64,000 nt of DNA from Drosophila persimilis (taxonomy: Eukaryota; Arthropoda; Insecta; Diptera; Drosophilidae): assembly GCF_003286085.1 (NCBI RefSeq), contig NW_020825294.1, positions 2,604,001 through 2,668,000 of the forward strand, given 5' to 3'. This document shows, piece after piece, positions 11,864 to 23,231 of this stretch (position 1 is the first letter of the stretch; each line of letters opens with the position of its first letter). The position numbers were made by a program, and so were the translations under genes. The notes beneath the pieces were generated by a model. That model ran no database searches, was not told the DNA's origin, and saw only the letters and a program-made list of their open reading frames with translations.

Positions 11864-13171
11864 ATGCAAATACGAGTATATTGGATTCTGGTGCTTTTCT
11901 TCCTGCAAGTAGAAGCAGACATTACTCTATCGCCGGAAAATAGCGTCGAGAATAGTGCTGTGAGAATTCAGTGCATTGAGAAATTATAATTGAAATAAAC
12001 TAATTAGTTGGGTATTCCGTTTCCAGCACTGTGAGATGACTCGCGATGAGGACGATGAGCGGTGTGGTGCCATATGCTATCCGATTGTGAAGCCGCTACT
12101 CCGGTACGCAGCCTTATGCCAGGGGAAGGATGCAACGATTAACGACCTCAAGGATAATATTAGAGAGAAAGATGTGTACATCGCGCAATTGAAAAGCAAG
12201 ATTGAGCTTACCAATTCAATGGAAATTCAGCTGAAGGACAAGGAGACTATATTGCATCTGAAGGCAAACGAAATTGTGAAAATGGAGAAAGATATTGGAG
12301 ATCGGGAGGCAGAAATCCATGAAAAGAAAGACCAGATCTCAAAAATGGAATTGCAGATTCAATCTAGAGAGACTCTAATGCAATCAAAGGATAAATTAAT
12401 CAGAGAACTGGAGAATCAAGTGAATTCCCTTAAAAGAACACAGGGAAAGCTGGTAGACATCTCGGAGGCAAGCAGTTGTCTTCCATTCACCGATGCCACT
12501 GATATCCTTACCATAGAGTTGCCCGGAACAGGCCCATTCCTTGTGCCCTGTAATTCCAGTGTTTCCGGATCTGGCTGGACTGTCATCCAGAGACGAGTAA
12601 ACGGCAATGAGAACTTCAATCGCACTTGGAACGATTACAAACTAGGGTTCGGAGACCTGCGGGAGAACTTCTTCCTGGGACTGGAAAAAATCCATCTAAT
12701 GACCCTGTCCCAATCTCACGAATTGTACGTTCAACTTGGAAATGTTAATGGAGGAACCAGATATGCTCGCTACGACGATTTTAAAATAGGAAGCGAAGAA
12801 GAAGGCTATAAACTGAAATCATTGGGAAAATATTCAGGAACAGCCGGAGATTCACTAACTGAAGATAATCTAAACATGAAGTTTTCTACATGGGACCATA
12901 ATAATGGCACGATTTGCCCAAAGTATTATGGAAGTGGTTGGTGGTTTGGTCATTGCGGAAAAAGGTACACATATTTTATGCCGAACTAACCTTATTAATT
13001 ATTACTTATTTATAATATTAGTTTTCTCATTATTACAGCAATCTCAATGGAAAATATTATGAAAATGGTCAAAGGGAATCCGTTGGCGGTATTCGATGGG
13101 ACTCTTGGCAATATGATATCTACAGGATCTCGCTAACATTTTCTCAATTGATGATAAGGCCAAAAACATAG
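11864..13171 (+). CDS. Secreted fibrinogen-related protein (coiled coil + FReD), three exons
   Basis: Exons are 11864-11959, 12027-12964 and 13039-13171, with introns of 67 and 74 bases and GT/AG ends in frame, giving 388 residues. Residues 1-18 form a signal peptide (MQIRVYWILVLFFLQVEA). Cysteines at 34, 45, 49 and 66 precede a long charged coiled coil (about 67-173). The fibrinogen-related domain (about 183-388) shows GWTVIQRRVNG, LGKYSGTAGDSL, the paired cysteines of CPKYYGSGWWFGHC, SNLNGKYY and a C-terminal MIRPKT. A calcium-site-like Asp/Asn cluster (WDHNNG) is kept. Family knowledge: such proteins are extracellular lectin-like or pattern-recognition molecules, with several orphan members in Drosophila. 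A ligand cannot be read from sequence. A poly(A) signal AATAAA lies at 13229. The flanking decayed copies mark this as the surviving member of a duplicating locus. Confidence 0.93.
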
Positions 13172-13228
13172 AAACTTGACTCGAATTCAAGCTCTGTTTA
13201 AAACCATACTAAAAGTATCTGAAACACC

Positions 13229-13234
13229 AATAAA
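13229..13234 (+). promoter_or_regulatory. Poly(A) signal of the FReD gene
   Basis: AATAAA lies 58 bases after the FReD stop codon, a normal distance for a compact Drosophila 3' UTR. Confidence 0.7.
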
Positions 13235-13927
13235 GTTCTAAATCTTACGGGAAATAATCCTTCTGAATCACGCACTAGGAATTTGAAGAAATTAAACTAA
13301 AATTTTAGCTATTCCTAGCTGTTTCTTAAACTTCATTCTGATATGTATCTAAGAGTGTATCTGTATCGTTATCTAGATAGATTTATCTCGCTCTGTATCT
13401 TTATTTTTATGCGTAGATCAGATTTTAAGTTTGTGTTCTTTTTAAAAAGAGCGAACGGTTTAAAAGATATATGCAAGAATATAACCAGACGTTATGTTAC
13501 CAAAATAAAAATGATTTTGAGGTTGCGGTACAAAATATTTAATTTCTGGTAACCGGGTAGAGCTATCTGTATAAGTATTGAGCGTTCCAATTTAATACAA
13601 TTTCCTGTTTTTTTTGTTATGAATTTTTGTTCGTTACTGGCGTTACATTAGAAAATTCCGGGTTAATAAAAGTTTAAAATATACCGTTAGTCGAGATTGG
13701 GAAATTTTCTGGGACTATTTCAGATAGTTCAATATATAAGAGTGACTTTAAGGAAAAACTTTAAAAAAGAATCATTTTTCCTATAGAATATAATAATAAA
13801 GGAAAACATGTCTTTAAAAATTCTAAAAAAAACTTAAGTCCAATAAAAAATTACCAAAAAATAACATAAATAATAAGAGGTCCATTCTATTATCAAAAAT
13901 AAGCTTGATCTGACAATCCACATAAGG

Positions 13928-14005
13928 ATGTCATTCCAATAGTCATTCAAGTAAAAATCATGCAAATATATTGGATTCTGGTGTTTCTCACGAATTGTTC
14001 TAGTA
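13928..14005 (+). pseudogene. Stray duplicate of FReD exon 1 (signal-peptide exon)
   Basis: The sequence around the ATG at 13960 (ATGCAAATATATTGGATTC, then TGGTGTTTCTCAC) closely matches the start of the live FReD gene. It encodes MQIYWILVFLTNCSSS, still a plausible signal peptide. Similarity fades after about 15 codons, and no exon 2, coiled coil or fibrinogen domain follows in the next kilobases. The frame stays open for a few tens of codons into unrelated low-complexity sequence. This is most simply the 5' end of another lost tandem copy. Confidence 0.7.
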
Positions 14006-14773
14006 GCTGTAGAGTCTCTATCTCAATAAGTATTCGTATCTGCGGATTCATCTGTTTCTTTATCATTATTCATAGCCGTGGATATACATATCGGTAAACG
14101 AGTGTACATGATGGCATCCACAGCCACACAGTGTGCAGGCCAAGCCAAATTGAGTATCCGCCGCGAGGACCGACAGAGTTAAAATAACTGCAACTACGAG
14201 GGCATAAGTTAATCAGGGTCGAGCTTTTAAGTGGATTACACACATGCGAGTCAGTCCTTGTTAATTGGAGCAGAAGTGCCGGACTTGAGGATACTTCAGT
14301 TAAAGTTTTTTAAAGAAAAAAATTCAGCTTAAATGCTTCTCGGTGACCCACAGAGGTGTTTGATGGCAAGGTTAAGCTAAAAAGACGACTCCTTCCGCCA
14401 CAGGCCGTTTTGCCTTGACATTTTGAAGACATTAAACTGAAACTGCTGGCAGACCACAGGCCAGGCAAATGGAATGGTATGGAGTCGGTATGGCAGCAGG
14501 GCCGGGTCGGGTCTGGTCTGGTCTGGTGTGGTGTGGTCTGGCATGGTTGAGAGCAGCAGATTTCCCCAAAGACAAAGACAACGCCTGAACGGCAGTTCTC
14601 GACCCTACGGCTTGGAGTCTGGGCTTCTGGGTTGAGGGGAGTGGGTGGTGGGGACTGGGTTCCTGGGGTCTTGGGTCTGGGCGAGTTCAAGTTATGAATA
14701 ATTAATGTCTGTCTAGGTGTGTGCGTGTGACCGTGTGGGCGTTCTCAAAACGGAAGCTGTCTTAGCTATCAGT

Positions 14774-14790
14774 CTGTGTGTGTGTGTGTG
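14774..14790. repeat. (TG)n microsatellite
   Basis: A TG run of about 8 units within a wider G/T-rich tract. Confidence 0.85.
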
Positions 14791-15937
14791 TCTGTGAGCA
14801 CGGGATCGTTCGTGTGAGCGAGTTGATAATTTGTTATAATTGCCGGGGGACGCCACAGGTCAATTTTGTGGGCGTTTATATAAATTTACCAAGAGAAGTC
14901 AGCAAAGGGAAACCGTCTGTGGTTGGCAGAAAAAAAATATATATAAAAATAGTTGAAAAGTCGACCAACTAATCAAATTATGGTAGCAGTGCTGGTCTTA
15001 ACTATTGAAAGGGGCCGTAAAGATGGATGAGAGGATTTCTTGATTGCTTAAGAGCTTCGTTTCAAGTTTCATAACTATCTCTCTATTGAGTTTGAAAGCT
15101 ATTTCTGTTTATTTTATTTCAATAATAAATACACAAGTCAGATTGATTGGTCAGTTGACTTCTACTTCTTTCTACTTTCTATATAGAATGCGGTATTAAA
15201 GAAGATACTAATTTTGAATATATAAATATATTTTCTCTTTGATTTTCCCTAGACTCCTGCATTTACAACTAAGCTCAAGAGAAATGAACAAAGTAAAAGT
15301 CTTACGTTAAGAGTGCAGAAAATCTGGAAGACGAGCCCAAGGTCGTTGAAAGTTCTGACCGCCTTTTCGGACGATTTCTTGAGGCACCTCCTGATGACCA
15401 TAAATACCTTAACAGCTTATGCTTTACTTAAGTCACCTCAGCAGTTAAGAACCAAGTCAGAGCCCGGACAGGACACGAGCATCGCATCCCCACGAGAGGA
15501 CCCAGCTGCAGTTGGCTCTGTAAGCACATTAAGCGCTTTTGCAGGTGGTCCAAAGGTGGGGTGGGGCTGCAAAGGTGGTAGAGAGTGCATGTACGTACGC
15601 TCGGGTGTGGCAGTCATTTAAGACCCATATTACGTTCAAGCGCGCACAAAAAGCAAACTTTTTTCATTTTTATTTTTTTTTTTGCAGTGCCACAATGAAA
15701 TAAGCGAGTAAACTCAATAATGCACTTGGCGCACACAACACACACAATTGCCTGGCTCAGGCCCCCTGCATTTCCCACTGCACTCCACACACAAACACTT
15801 AATGCTTTTGTAGTTGGTTTTTTTTTTTTTAACGCCGCCAAACGCTTTTAAGCCCATACGGCGAAACATATGGCAGATGTCGTAGCCATTTAACTGCAGT
15901 TGTTGCTCCTGCTGCTGAAATGTATGTACTCGGACTC

Positions 15938-15960
15938 CTACTCGTACTCGTACTCGTACT
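15938..15960. repeat. (ACTCGT)n hexamer repeat
   Basis: Tandem ACTCGT units, about three and a half copies. The same hexamer (TACGAG on the other strand) is scattered singly throughout the window. Confidence 0.85.
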
Positions 15961-18302
15961 TCTGTGCAACTTTTTATTGAGCCTTTGTTTTAAAGTTCTC
16001 CATAGATCTGTTCAATTGATAGCTCTTGGGGCGCATACTCAACGGCTGAATGGCCAATGTGTCAGTGACAGCTGCCAAGTGGACCTACTCGGACCTCCGG
16101 TGTACCCCACAAACATTAAACACAAATAATTTAATTCAGGTTAATCCATACATCTGCAAAAACGTATAAATTCCTTGGCATTTCAAGTTCTGAATGATAA
16201 TGGGATTCATCTTTTATTTATTGACCGAGTGTATGATTTAAAGAGCACAAAAGATCATAAAAATCTCACCAGGGCAGTGTTAAGTGGGAGTGGCTGGGGC
16301 CAAGAAGCCGCAACGAACATCGGCGCTTTATGAATTTATGCTTTTTGTTGCCAGTTAAAATGGCATACAAAATTACAATAAATTTATAACCGCCATGACC
16401 ACAAAATGTGGTCAGCCAGACAATAAAGTTTTCTCCCAGATACGAGTGGCCAAAGTGCGGAAAAACACCGAACAGACAGCGAACATAAATAAATCAATTT
16501 GGACAAGGAAAATATACTGCACTACGGACAACAATAAGCGCAAAAAGGGACTCCGGCTAGTTGCAAAATAGTAGCAAAGCATTTAACTTTCATGGCTGTC
16601 AATTCAATTGAACTTCATTTTTTGTGGCACCGAACAAAACGAAACGAAATTAGAACAATTGAATTGTAAATAGTAGAGCAGATGAAAGCAGTTGCGGATG
16701 GGTTGAGTAGAGGGTGGAGACCAAGATGATGATGATGTTGATGATGATGCTAAGGAGTGGGAGCCAAGGATAGCCACCAAATTGAAAATGTTTGTCACGT
16801 ATTTTACAAATTCACTGCGACGACCACACTCTCCCTCCGTTGAATGAAACTGTATCTGTATCTCTATCTGTGAGACTGTAAGACTGTAGGACGTGCATGT
16901 ATCAGTATCTCCATCGATAGATAGTTGCCTTTTTGCCGCAATCGGCAGAGGTATGCCGGCGGGTACAGGGGGCTGTGGTTGGTCTGCAGCAGCATCGATT
17001 GTTCATTGATATCTTTTGCGGCTTTTTGGTTGAATTTATTTTTAGTTTTTTTTTCCTTTATTTGGTTGTGGTTGCTGTTGCCGTTGCCGTTGCCTCTGGG
17101 GAGCTACGCCGAGATCTTGGATTATAATGCAGGTCGTGTCCATGTGTGCATGTATTCCAATAAGGTAAAGCCGCATCGAAATTTTTGGCCAAGGATAGCT
17201 ATGACAATTTTGAGCTGCAGAACAAAGTGAATTATAGTTGACAGGCGGCTTTAAATTGCCATGGGAATATACGGATATCGACATATGTATGGATATAGTG
17301 TACATACTCGTTAGTAGTTATGTAGTTGCTGCATGTCCAAAATACACAACGAAAAGCAAGTAGAAGAAGCAATATATGGAAAAAAGGATTTTGATCTAGT
17401 CTACTACAGGCATTGTCCACTAAAATTTTGATTGGTCTGACGTTTGAGCTTCTTAATTTGCCTGCAAGTTTTATACATCTTCCTTGCCATCTACCATCTA
17501 ACCATACATACATACCATCCAATCGGAAGTACATACATCAAATTGATTCCTTGACATCTGTAAGTTAACTCCAAACATTTTTCAAGTATTTCAAAAACTC
17601 ACACACAATCCTCGCTTTGGATTCCGTGCTACAGTGCAATCATTTTGCGGCACATCCAGTCGTATAAAAGTCAATTTGAAACAATTAGAGAATGGGTCTC
17701 AGTGGTCGTGCTCTGGGGAAATTATGACGAGTAGAAAAGTGAAAAACAAAAAAGGAAAATCTCTGAAAAGTTTGACCAACTGGCACTAATAAGCGCTAAT
17801 TTAGTTAGCCCTGTAACAGGAACAGGAATAGAAACAGGAGGAGAAGTGGGCCGAGGAGCCGCTTCCGCCGATGCTGATGGCATGCCAAAACTGACTCGAG
17901 ACTGATGCCGGAGAGGGATTTTGAGAGGACTTGCGAGATGCTGCTCGGACGATTTAACAAAGTCGGTGCAGCTCAAACACTAATTCCATTCATTAAAAAA
18001 CTTTTTATATGCCAATTTTTGTTTTAGTCGCTCGCCCCGCTCGCTGGCCGACACTTGGTTGCCTTTCTGCAGTTTTGCCTCTAACGTCGCAAAGTTTGCA
18101 GCTACTTGGCTGCCATAAAGACAAGCGGATGCCTCCTCGGCTGGTGGCTGGTGGCTGGCCCTGCATCCGTCCATCCACTCTTGCGCCGAGACAAAGCCCG
18201 TCACGAGACGAGAGAAACGGGTGAAAAAGTCTGATAACTTCCTGAGTAGTAGTCCGCTGTACATCATCAGTCACATAATGAAGTAGTTGCAGCTGCTGAA
18301 AA

Positions 18303-18316
18303 TACGAGTACTCGTA
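18303..18316. repeat. Perfect 14-base palindrome TACGAGTACTCGTA
   Basis: Two TACGAGTA-type hexamers meet head to head to form a perfect palindrome. Confidence 0.9.
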
Positions 18317-18984
18317 ACTTTTCAGTTTATGGCTTGTCCAGGCCCTGAGACAAATGTGTGCAGGAAGACGAGGCGGCGGAGTAAATTAATTAAATTTCCT
18401 CTCCGGCTACGTGGTATGCTAAACAGCCAGTTGTTGTCGTTCTCCCGGTTATCCTGGTTGTGGATGGTTCGCTGTGGTGCCTGTTGGCCAAGGTTCGCAG
18501 CCAGACGATGGACTATTTAGATGGGTGATAAATAATCACAAAATTTGGTAGACTCGAATAATGATGGACAGAAAATTATAAATACATTTCAATGCATATA
18601 TGTAAGTAGGTCAGGCCTCGAGCGGGCTGGCTTGAGAGTGATTAAATAACTATTTTAACTATGAAATGCATCATAAGGTACGCATGAATGGTATTAGTGT
18701 TTAATTATGTATTAACAATAAACAAGGTTTATACATATATCTGAAAATACTTTGCAGAGGGTGGGTCCTATTTCAGAAAATATGCATTTAAATACCTAAG
18801 TTAGATTATCCAATATCTTTCGTTTTGCACGTTTATATAAGAGGGATATGGGGAGCCAGAGTAGAGAATATATGAAATCCCTTCAAGTACATTAAGTATA
18901 CGCCCCACAAAGTCAGGCACTTTGCCAAGCAGGGGCTAATGTGCAAGTAAGTGTGGATAAGTATATAATCGGGGCACAACTGCA

Positions 18985-19003
18985 ATGACTGCATTGCAGT
19001 CAT
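18985..19003. repeat. 19-base palindrome ATGACTGCA-T-TGCAGTCAT
   Basis: Two perfect 9-base inverted arms surround a single T. The arms lie close enough to be a dimeric protein-binding site rather than a stem-loop, but no known factor is assigned. Confidence 0.85.
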
Positions 19004-21475
19004 AAACTCGCACCAAATATCAATTTATTCACTTAATTAAGCACATATGTGACTGCGACATTTTCCGAAGGGAAAGGAAAGTGCCAGAGAGAAGAGGAGC
19101 GAAGAGGCAGCTCAAAGCCAATTGCAATTTTATGAGCTGTTGAAAATGAAGTATGTTGAATGAGAGAGCGGTATGGGATGCCAGCTCCACTTCACAACCC
19201 ATTACGCTGATTGGCTTTTAATGTTTATCAATACATTACGCAGTCAGTAGCAACAGCATCAGCAGAACCGATGATGATGCTGCTGCTGCTGCTGAAGAGC
19301 CAGCCGGCGGAGATGCAGCAAGTGGAGGCGGAACTGAAGACAGAGTGGGCTTACGACATGCGGCGTGTGGCTTGGACTAATAGGCCGACGAGGTAGAGCC
19401 AAGACAAAGTTGATAGCTGTGGTTTCTGTGGTCAACAGAGAGTGCCCTTTAAATATGTATGACCAGCGATAACACCGGCAAGGTACACTGTACTCGCATA
19501 GTTGTAGGCCTCTTGCCGTGTCTGTCACTCATAAATTTCCATTATCACATGCAAAACATTTAGGCCGCTATTATTTTCGTGCAAGAATTATAAGATGCAC
19601 CATACACAGTCATGCCCCATTTTGCTCAGCCGTTGGAGGAGATCCACCTCCTCCTCTGCTAAGTATTCCTCGTCCTGCAATTTTTTCCTTGTGTGCATAA
19701 TTTATATTTTCAGCGAGGGGCAGCGAGACTTAGCAAATGCCACACAGCAGGTTCAGCTGGTCTGGTCTACAGTGCACACAGCACAGAGCGTAGGCAAGCC
19801 AGAGTGACCATATTTAACATTAGGCCGGAACTGTGGACAAAATCCTATAAAAATCTGCGACTGAATGCAACGGTCTTAATCGATTTTACAGTAGATCTGC
19901 AAATCTACCTGCAATGGTATCCAAATCTTCGTCCAAGAGTCTAGCTTTTATTTCGACTTCTAATAAGTTTTCCTAAACTTAATGCTCAATGAAATTGCAT
20001 TACTGTACCAGCTTCAATTTAAGTAAAAGTTATTTCAAACTTAATTAATAATAATTTAATCAATTAACTTTTGAGGGCCCATTGTCAGGCACGCCCTGGA
20101 CTCTCCACACTCTCTTCTAATTTGGTTAACACAAGAATCCCAATTGTTGTTGCAAATATATGCAAGAATAACTTTGAATGAAATTATGTGGAAAATTTTG
20201 CTGGGGCTTCCCACAGTTCATCAGATGACAAAAGAAAAAGGCAGAGGAGGAGCAACCGACTAGAACTGCCATGCATCATCATCATCATCATATTCAGCAG
20301 GACCAGGACCAGGAGCACTAGGAGCACCAGCAGTGGCAACAAAAACTACACCAACAAGCTATACTAACTAAATCCTATTATGAACTTTGAGCTTATGGAA
20401 AGACTTCAAGCGGCGCATCGTCTGCCACACGGACAAACTTAGCAGTCCTGGAACCACTCGGTCCCTGTCCCTGTCCCTATTCCTGTACCTCTACGAGTGC
20501 GAGTATGTCCGGGTGTCTGGGTGTGTGAGTGTTTGTTAGCAACATTTACACTTCTGCATAATTAAGTTATGTGCACGGCACTACAACACACAAAAACATA
20601 TATGTACATACAAATATATGTGGGGTCCACCTTTGGTCTGACATTTTGCGGCTGCCCGAAGTTTTTCATTGCGCATACGCCGCATGAACCGACGCAAGGT
20701 TATGCCGCTTTAATTGTTATAAACTATGTATAAATTAGGCAGCTCCATTAAAGTATCGCACTTTAAGTGGCAGCAACTGGGATTGCGCTGGGGTAACCAG
20801 AAGCGCAGGAGCCCCGAACTGCAGCGCACAGATGTTGGCAATTTGAAATTTCTTGCTTGGTTTGGCACAATTTCCGTTCTCTGTTCGCTCTCAATTTATC
20901 AGCTGAATGTCGACGCTGTGCATTGAAAACAATTGGCAGCTAATTTTGCTGAAAATTCCATTCCATTTTTTATGCTCGTTTTGTGCAACTGAGTAACGAT
21001 ACCCGGACTGAGATGCTGAGACGCTGGGTCCTTGCCGGCTCGGTTCGGGCTAGGGAAGAGAGCATGGACCTCCAGCCACAGTCAGCCAGTGAGCCAGTGA
21101 GCCAGTGAGCCAGACAGGCGATTGCCTCTGGCTGGCGGTTTCATCTACATTGCAATTGTAAAATGCAAAATACATTTCTAATGAATATTGAAGTGTGAAA
21201 TTTGAATTGATTGCATTTGATTTGTGGATTTGCAGCTGGATATTTACTTTGAGGCGTTCCATTGATGCGGACCGGATTGCAGCCGAAAGGGAAATGTCAA
21301 TGGAAAATGGGAACAATTCTGGGAGCCTTTCGATATTCAATTGAGCAGCCAGCTGCCAATGAAGAAGTGGTAAATACTCGTAGGAAGGCGATGTTTGAGG
21401 CACTTTGATAAGTCCAAATGTGGTCTTCATCATAGTAGGAAAACCCCTGAGACTTTTATCCTTTTTACTGACATT

Positions 21476-21620
21476 GCATAACGACATAATGGACAGACGT
21501 TTATCCAGGAAAACCATGTTGGATGCACCTTGAAGATGTTTAATTCAGTGGCTAAATCCCCTTTTATGGTCCTTATTGCACTCGGAATCTAATACAATGG
21601 GAATAACTCTTTGAAGTATT
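21476..21620 (-). pseudogene. Truncated relic of a clip-like peptide gene (copy D)
   Basis: On the minus strand the block GGGGATTTAGCCACTGAAT and the sequence leading to ATG at 21517 match the upstream region of copy B (22207-22526). The first codons (MVFLDKR) line up with MLLLYKY of copy C. Similarity ends after about 45 bases of coding sequence, before any donor site. No cysteine-rich second exon is found to its left. The 155-codon open frame that continues from this ATG has no cysteine framework and looks accidental. Confidence 0.6.
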
Positions 21621-21681
21621 GGTTGGGAGTTTGGGGTAACTTTAGTCGTATTTACTGTAGAACTTTGAGCATCTGTTCCAA

Positions 21682-21951
21682 TTAAATTACGTGAATACAA
21701 CACAGTTCGTTGTTCGAACAATCGGACGACTCAAATGTTAGGTAGGGATGCCGTTCCATTTTTGCACATTGGTTGTGTGCCTTTGAGATTGGCACACATT
21801 CACCTCCGCTGCCTTTACAAGCTGGTAATTAAAGTTGTATAATTAGTAGTGTTCATTCGGGTATTATTTACTTACGTCTGCCTCCGTTGGAGAAAGAAAA
21901 CAATATGCTTAACATCAAAGACATAAAAATATACCTATTCAGCCTCATCAT
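21682..21951 (-). CDS. Secreted clip-like cysteine-rich peptide, two exons (copy A)
   Basis: Exon 1 runs from 21951 to 21876 and exon 2 from 21821 to 21682. The 54-base intron has GTAAGT and TTACCAG ends and sits in phase 1. The product is 71 residues. Residues 1 to about 22 (MMRLNRYIFMSLMLSILFSF) are a signal peptide. The mature part holds six cysteines: CKGSGGECVPI begins it and NNELCCIHVI ends it, spaced C-x6-C-x9-C-x15-C-x5-CC. The closing CC and the G-x-C-V-P-I start match the clip fold, which usually sits in front of serine proteases but stands alone here. I infer an extracellular, disulfide-bonded peptide; defence or reproduction are both possible. The start is set by two adjacent ATGs, and I chose the first. 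Confidence 0.75.
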
Positions 21952-22010
21952 AGTTCCAAGTGCTTCGAGGAATGGCGATTCGGTACCACTTTTTAAGTTC
22001 TTATAGCACC

Positions 22011-22032
22011 TCGAATCTAATTCATTCGTTAC
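22011..22032 (-). promoter_or_regulatory. Conserved upstream block of the clip-like genes
   Basis: On the minus strand AACGAATGAATTAGATTCGA lies 60 bases before the start of copy A. Copy C has nearly the same block at 23559-23580 (68 bases before its start), and copy B a diverged one at 22593-22615 (67 bases). The shared core is AATGAATTrrATTC. It may be a binding site or part of the duplicated promoter. Confidence 0.5.
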
Positions 22033-22206
22033 AATTGACATAACAATTGACACAAATGGTTTAATGTTTAAGTTAAGTATGTTTATTTTCTGGGCAGGAT
22101 CGATCCGACACGTTCCTTGATTTGTCGGTTTTAACTAGGTACTACAGGCGTATGAAAATGAACTTTGCAGGCTCAAAATAAAAGCTTCAACATCCTAGAG
22201 CTACGC

Positions 22207-22526
22207 TTAGATTGGAGATTGGTTTACGTAACACATTAAGGGATTACTCCAGTCTTCCACACACTCATATATCATATTTATAGCACCCCATTTTTTTGGA
22301 CAAGTCTCGGCACAGTATCCTGTTTTCATCCTGCAACCTGTAAATTAAAATTGCATATTTAATATATACATATTATATAAAAAAGTTCTGGGACGTCGTC
22401 GTAGTGGTATTTTACTTACTATTTGACTTATATTACTTACTTATATACTTATATTGACAGTTCGAGAGAGGAATACCCGCGCTCAAAAGGAACGTTAAAA
22501 ATAAATATTTATGCAGCAGTAGCCAT
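22207..22526 (-). pseudogene. Clip-like peptide gene lacking an in-frame AUG (copy B)
   Basis: Exon 2 (22337 to 22207) is the same length as in copy C, 131 bases. It encodes CRMKTGYCAETCPKKW, then a stretch ending NPLMCYVNQSPI and a stop. Exon 1 (about 22526 to 22441) has a clear signal-peptide frame (WLLLHKYLFLTFLLSAG), and the GTAAGT donor and ACAG acceptor join the two exons in phase. Relative to copies C and D, one extra base follows the ATG, so the AUG reads only five codons before TAA. The signal-peptide frame itself has ATT in place of a start and a stop a few codons upstream. The last cysteine of the CC pair is Tyr. It is either a recent pseudogene or uses a non-AUG start or an unseen upstream exon. 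Confidence 0.65.
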
Positions 22527-22761
22527 TGTTCAATGTACTTTGAAGACTTAAGATTCAGTGGCTAAATCCCACTTTGAGAGTTCTTCTAACACTTGGAATC
22601 CAATTCATTTTTTACAGTTGACATAACCCATTGGAATGTGTCGGTCAATGTATTGTGTAAGATATTAGCGAATGTTATATATGTTATTTAAGATAATTTC
22701 CGTCGTATTTATAGTAGAACGAGGGGAACTTTGTGAACCGCGGCGAAGGCCGCGGCTCTAC

Positions 22762-23007
22762 TTTATACCCGGTACTCAGTCAGTAAATATGTGAGCTTAT
22801 GATTTATGTAATTTATGTGTCTGACCTTGGCTACAATAAAGATCCGATCTGATGCTGTAGTGTGGTAGATATGGTCATTCTCTACGAACCTGCTGATCAA
22901 GAATACATATACTTTATAGGGTCGGAAAAGGTTCCTTCTGAGTGTCACCCACATCCACTTTCACCACAAATATAACATATTTCTATAATTCGAGTATCGG
23001 GTATAAA
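22762..23007. mobile_element. DINE-1/INE-1-like Helitron-type remnant
   Basis: The element starts with TTTATACCCGGTACTC and ends with GAGTATCGGGTATAAA, so its ends are inverted copies of each other. Inside is ATACTTTATAGGGTCGGAAA followed by GGTTCCTTCTGAGTGT, a sequence typical of the very abundant DINE-1/INE-1 elements of Drosophila. It is about 246 bases, non-coding, and sits between clip-like copies B and C. Confidence 0.65.
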
Positions 23008-23231
23008 AATTGCGGTCCACAGTTGTTCTTTTGTCATGTGAATGAATTAAAATTCATATATAGAAACCTTTGAAAATTAATTACATGAATGGGGTATTTT
23101 GTATATAAAATAAAAACATATATAGACACGGTTTAAGCGTTTATAAACGTTTCTAGTTAATATTTTGAGCTAGGTACGTCCAACAGGTACTGCCGATGCT
23201 AGTTCACGCTTATGATGCTCCGGGGCGTCGC

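Larger units (their letters stand above)
14010..21470. other. Gene-free stretch, no supported gene
   Basis: I found no gene with supporting splice or promoter structure. It holds simple repeats (listed separately), G/T-rich and GA-rich tracts, a 19-base palindrome and many short overlapping open frames without family character. A 95-codon minus-strand frame at 17980-18267 has ordinary amino-acid composition but no further support. Confidence 0.5.

Noticed and set aside
17980-18267. 95-codon minus-strand frame with ordinary composition
   Set aside because: No promoter, splice sites or family similarity; two other frames are open over the same bases.
21050-21517. 155-codon minus-strand frame starting at the copy D ATG
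   Set aside because: Only its first 15 codons match the clip-like family. The remainder lacks cysteines and shows tandem GAGCCAGT repeats at its end, so it is read as accidental.
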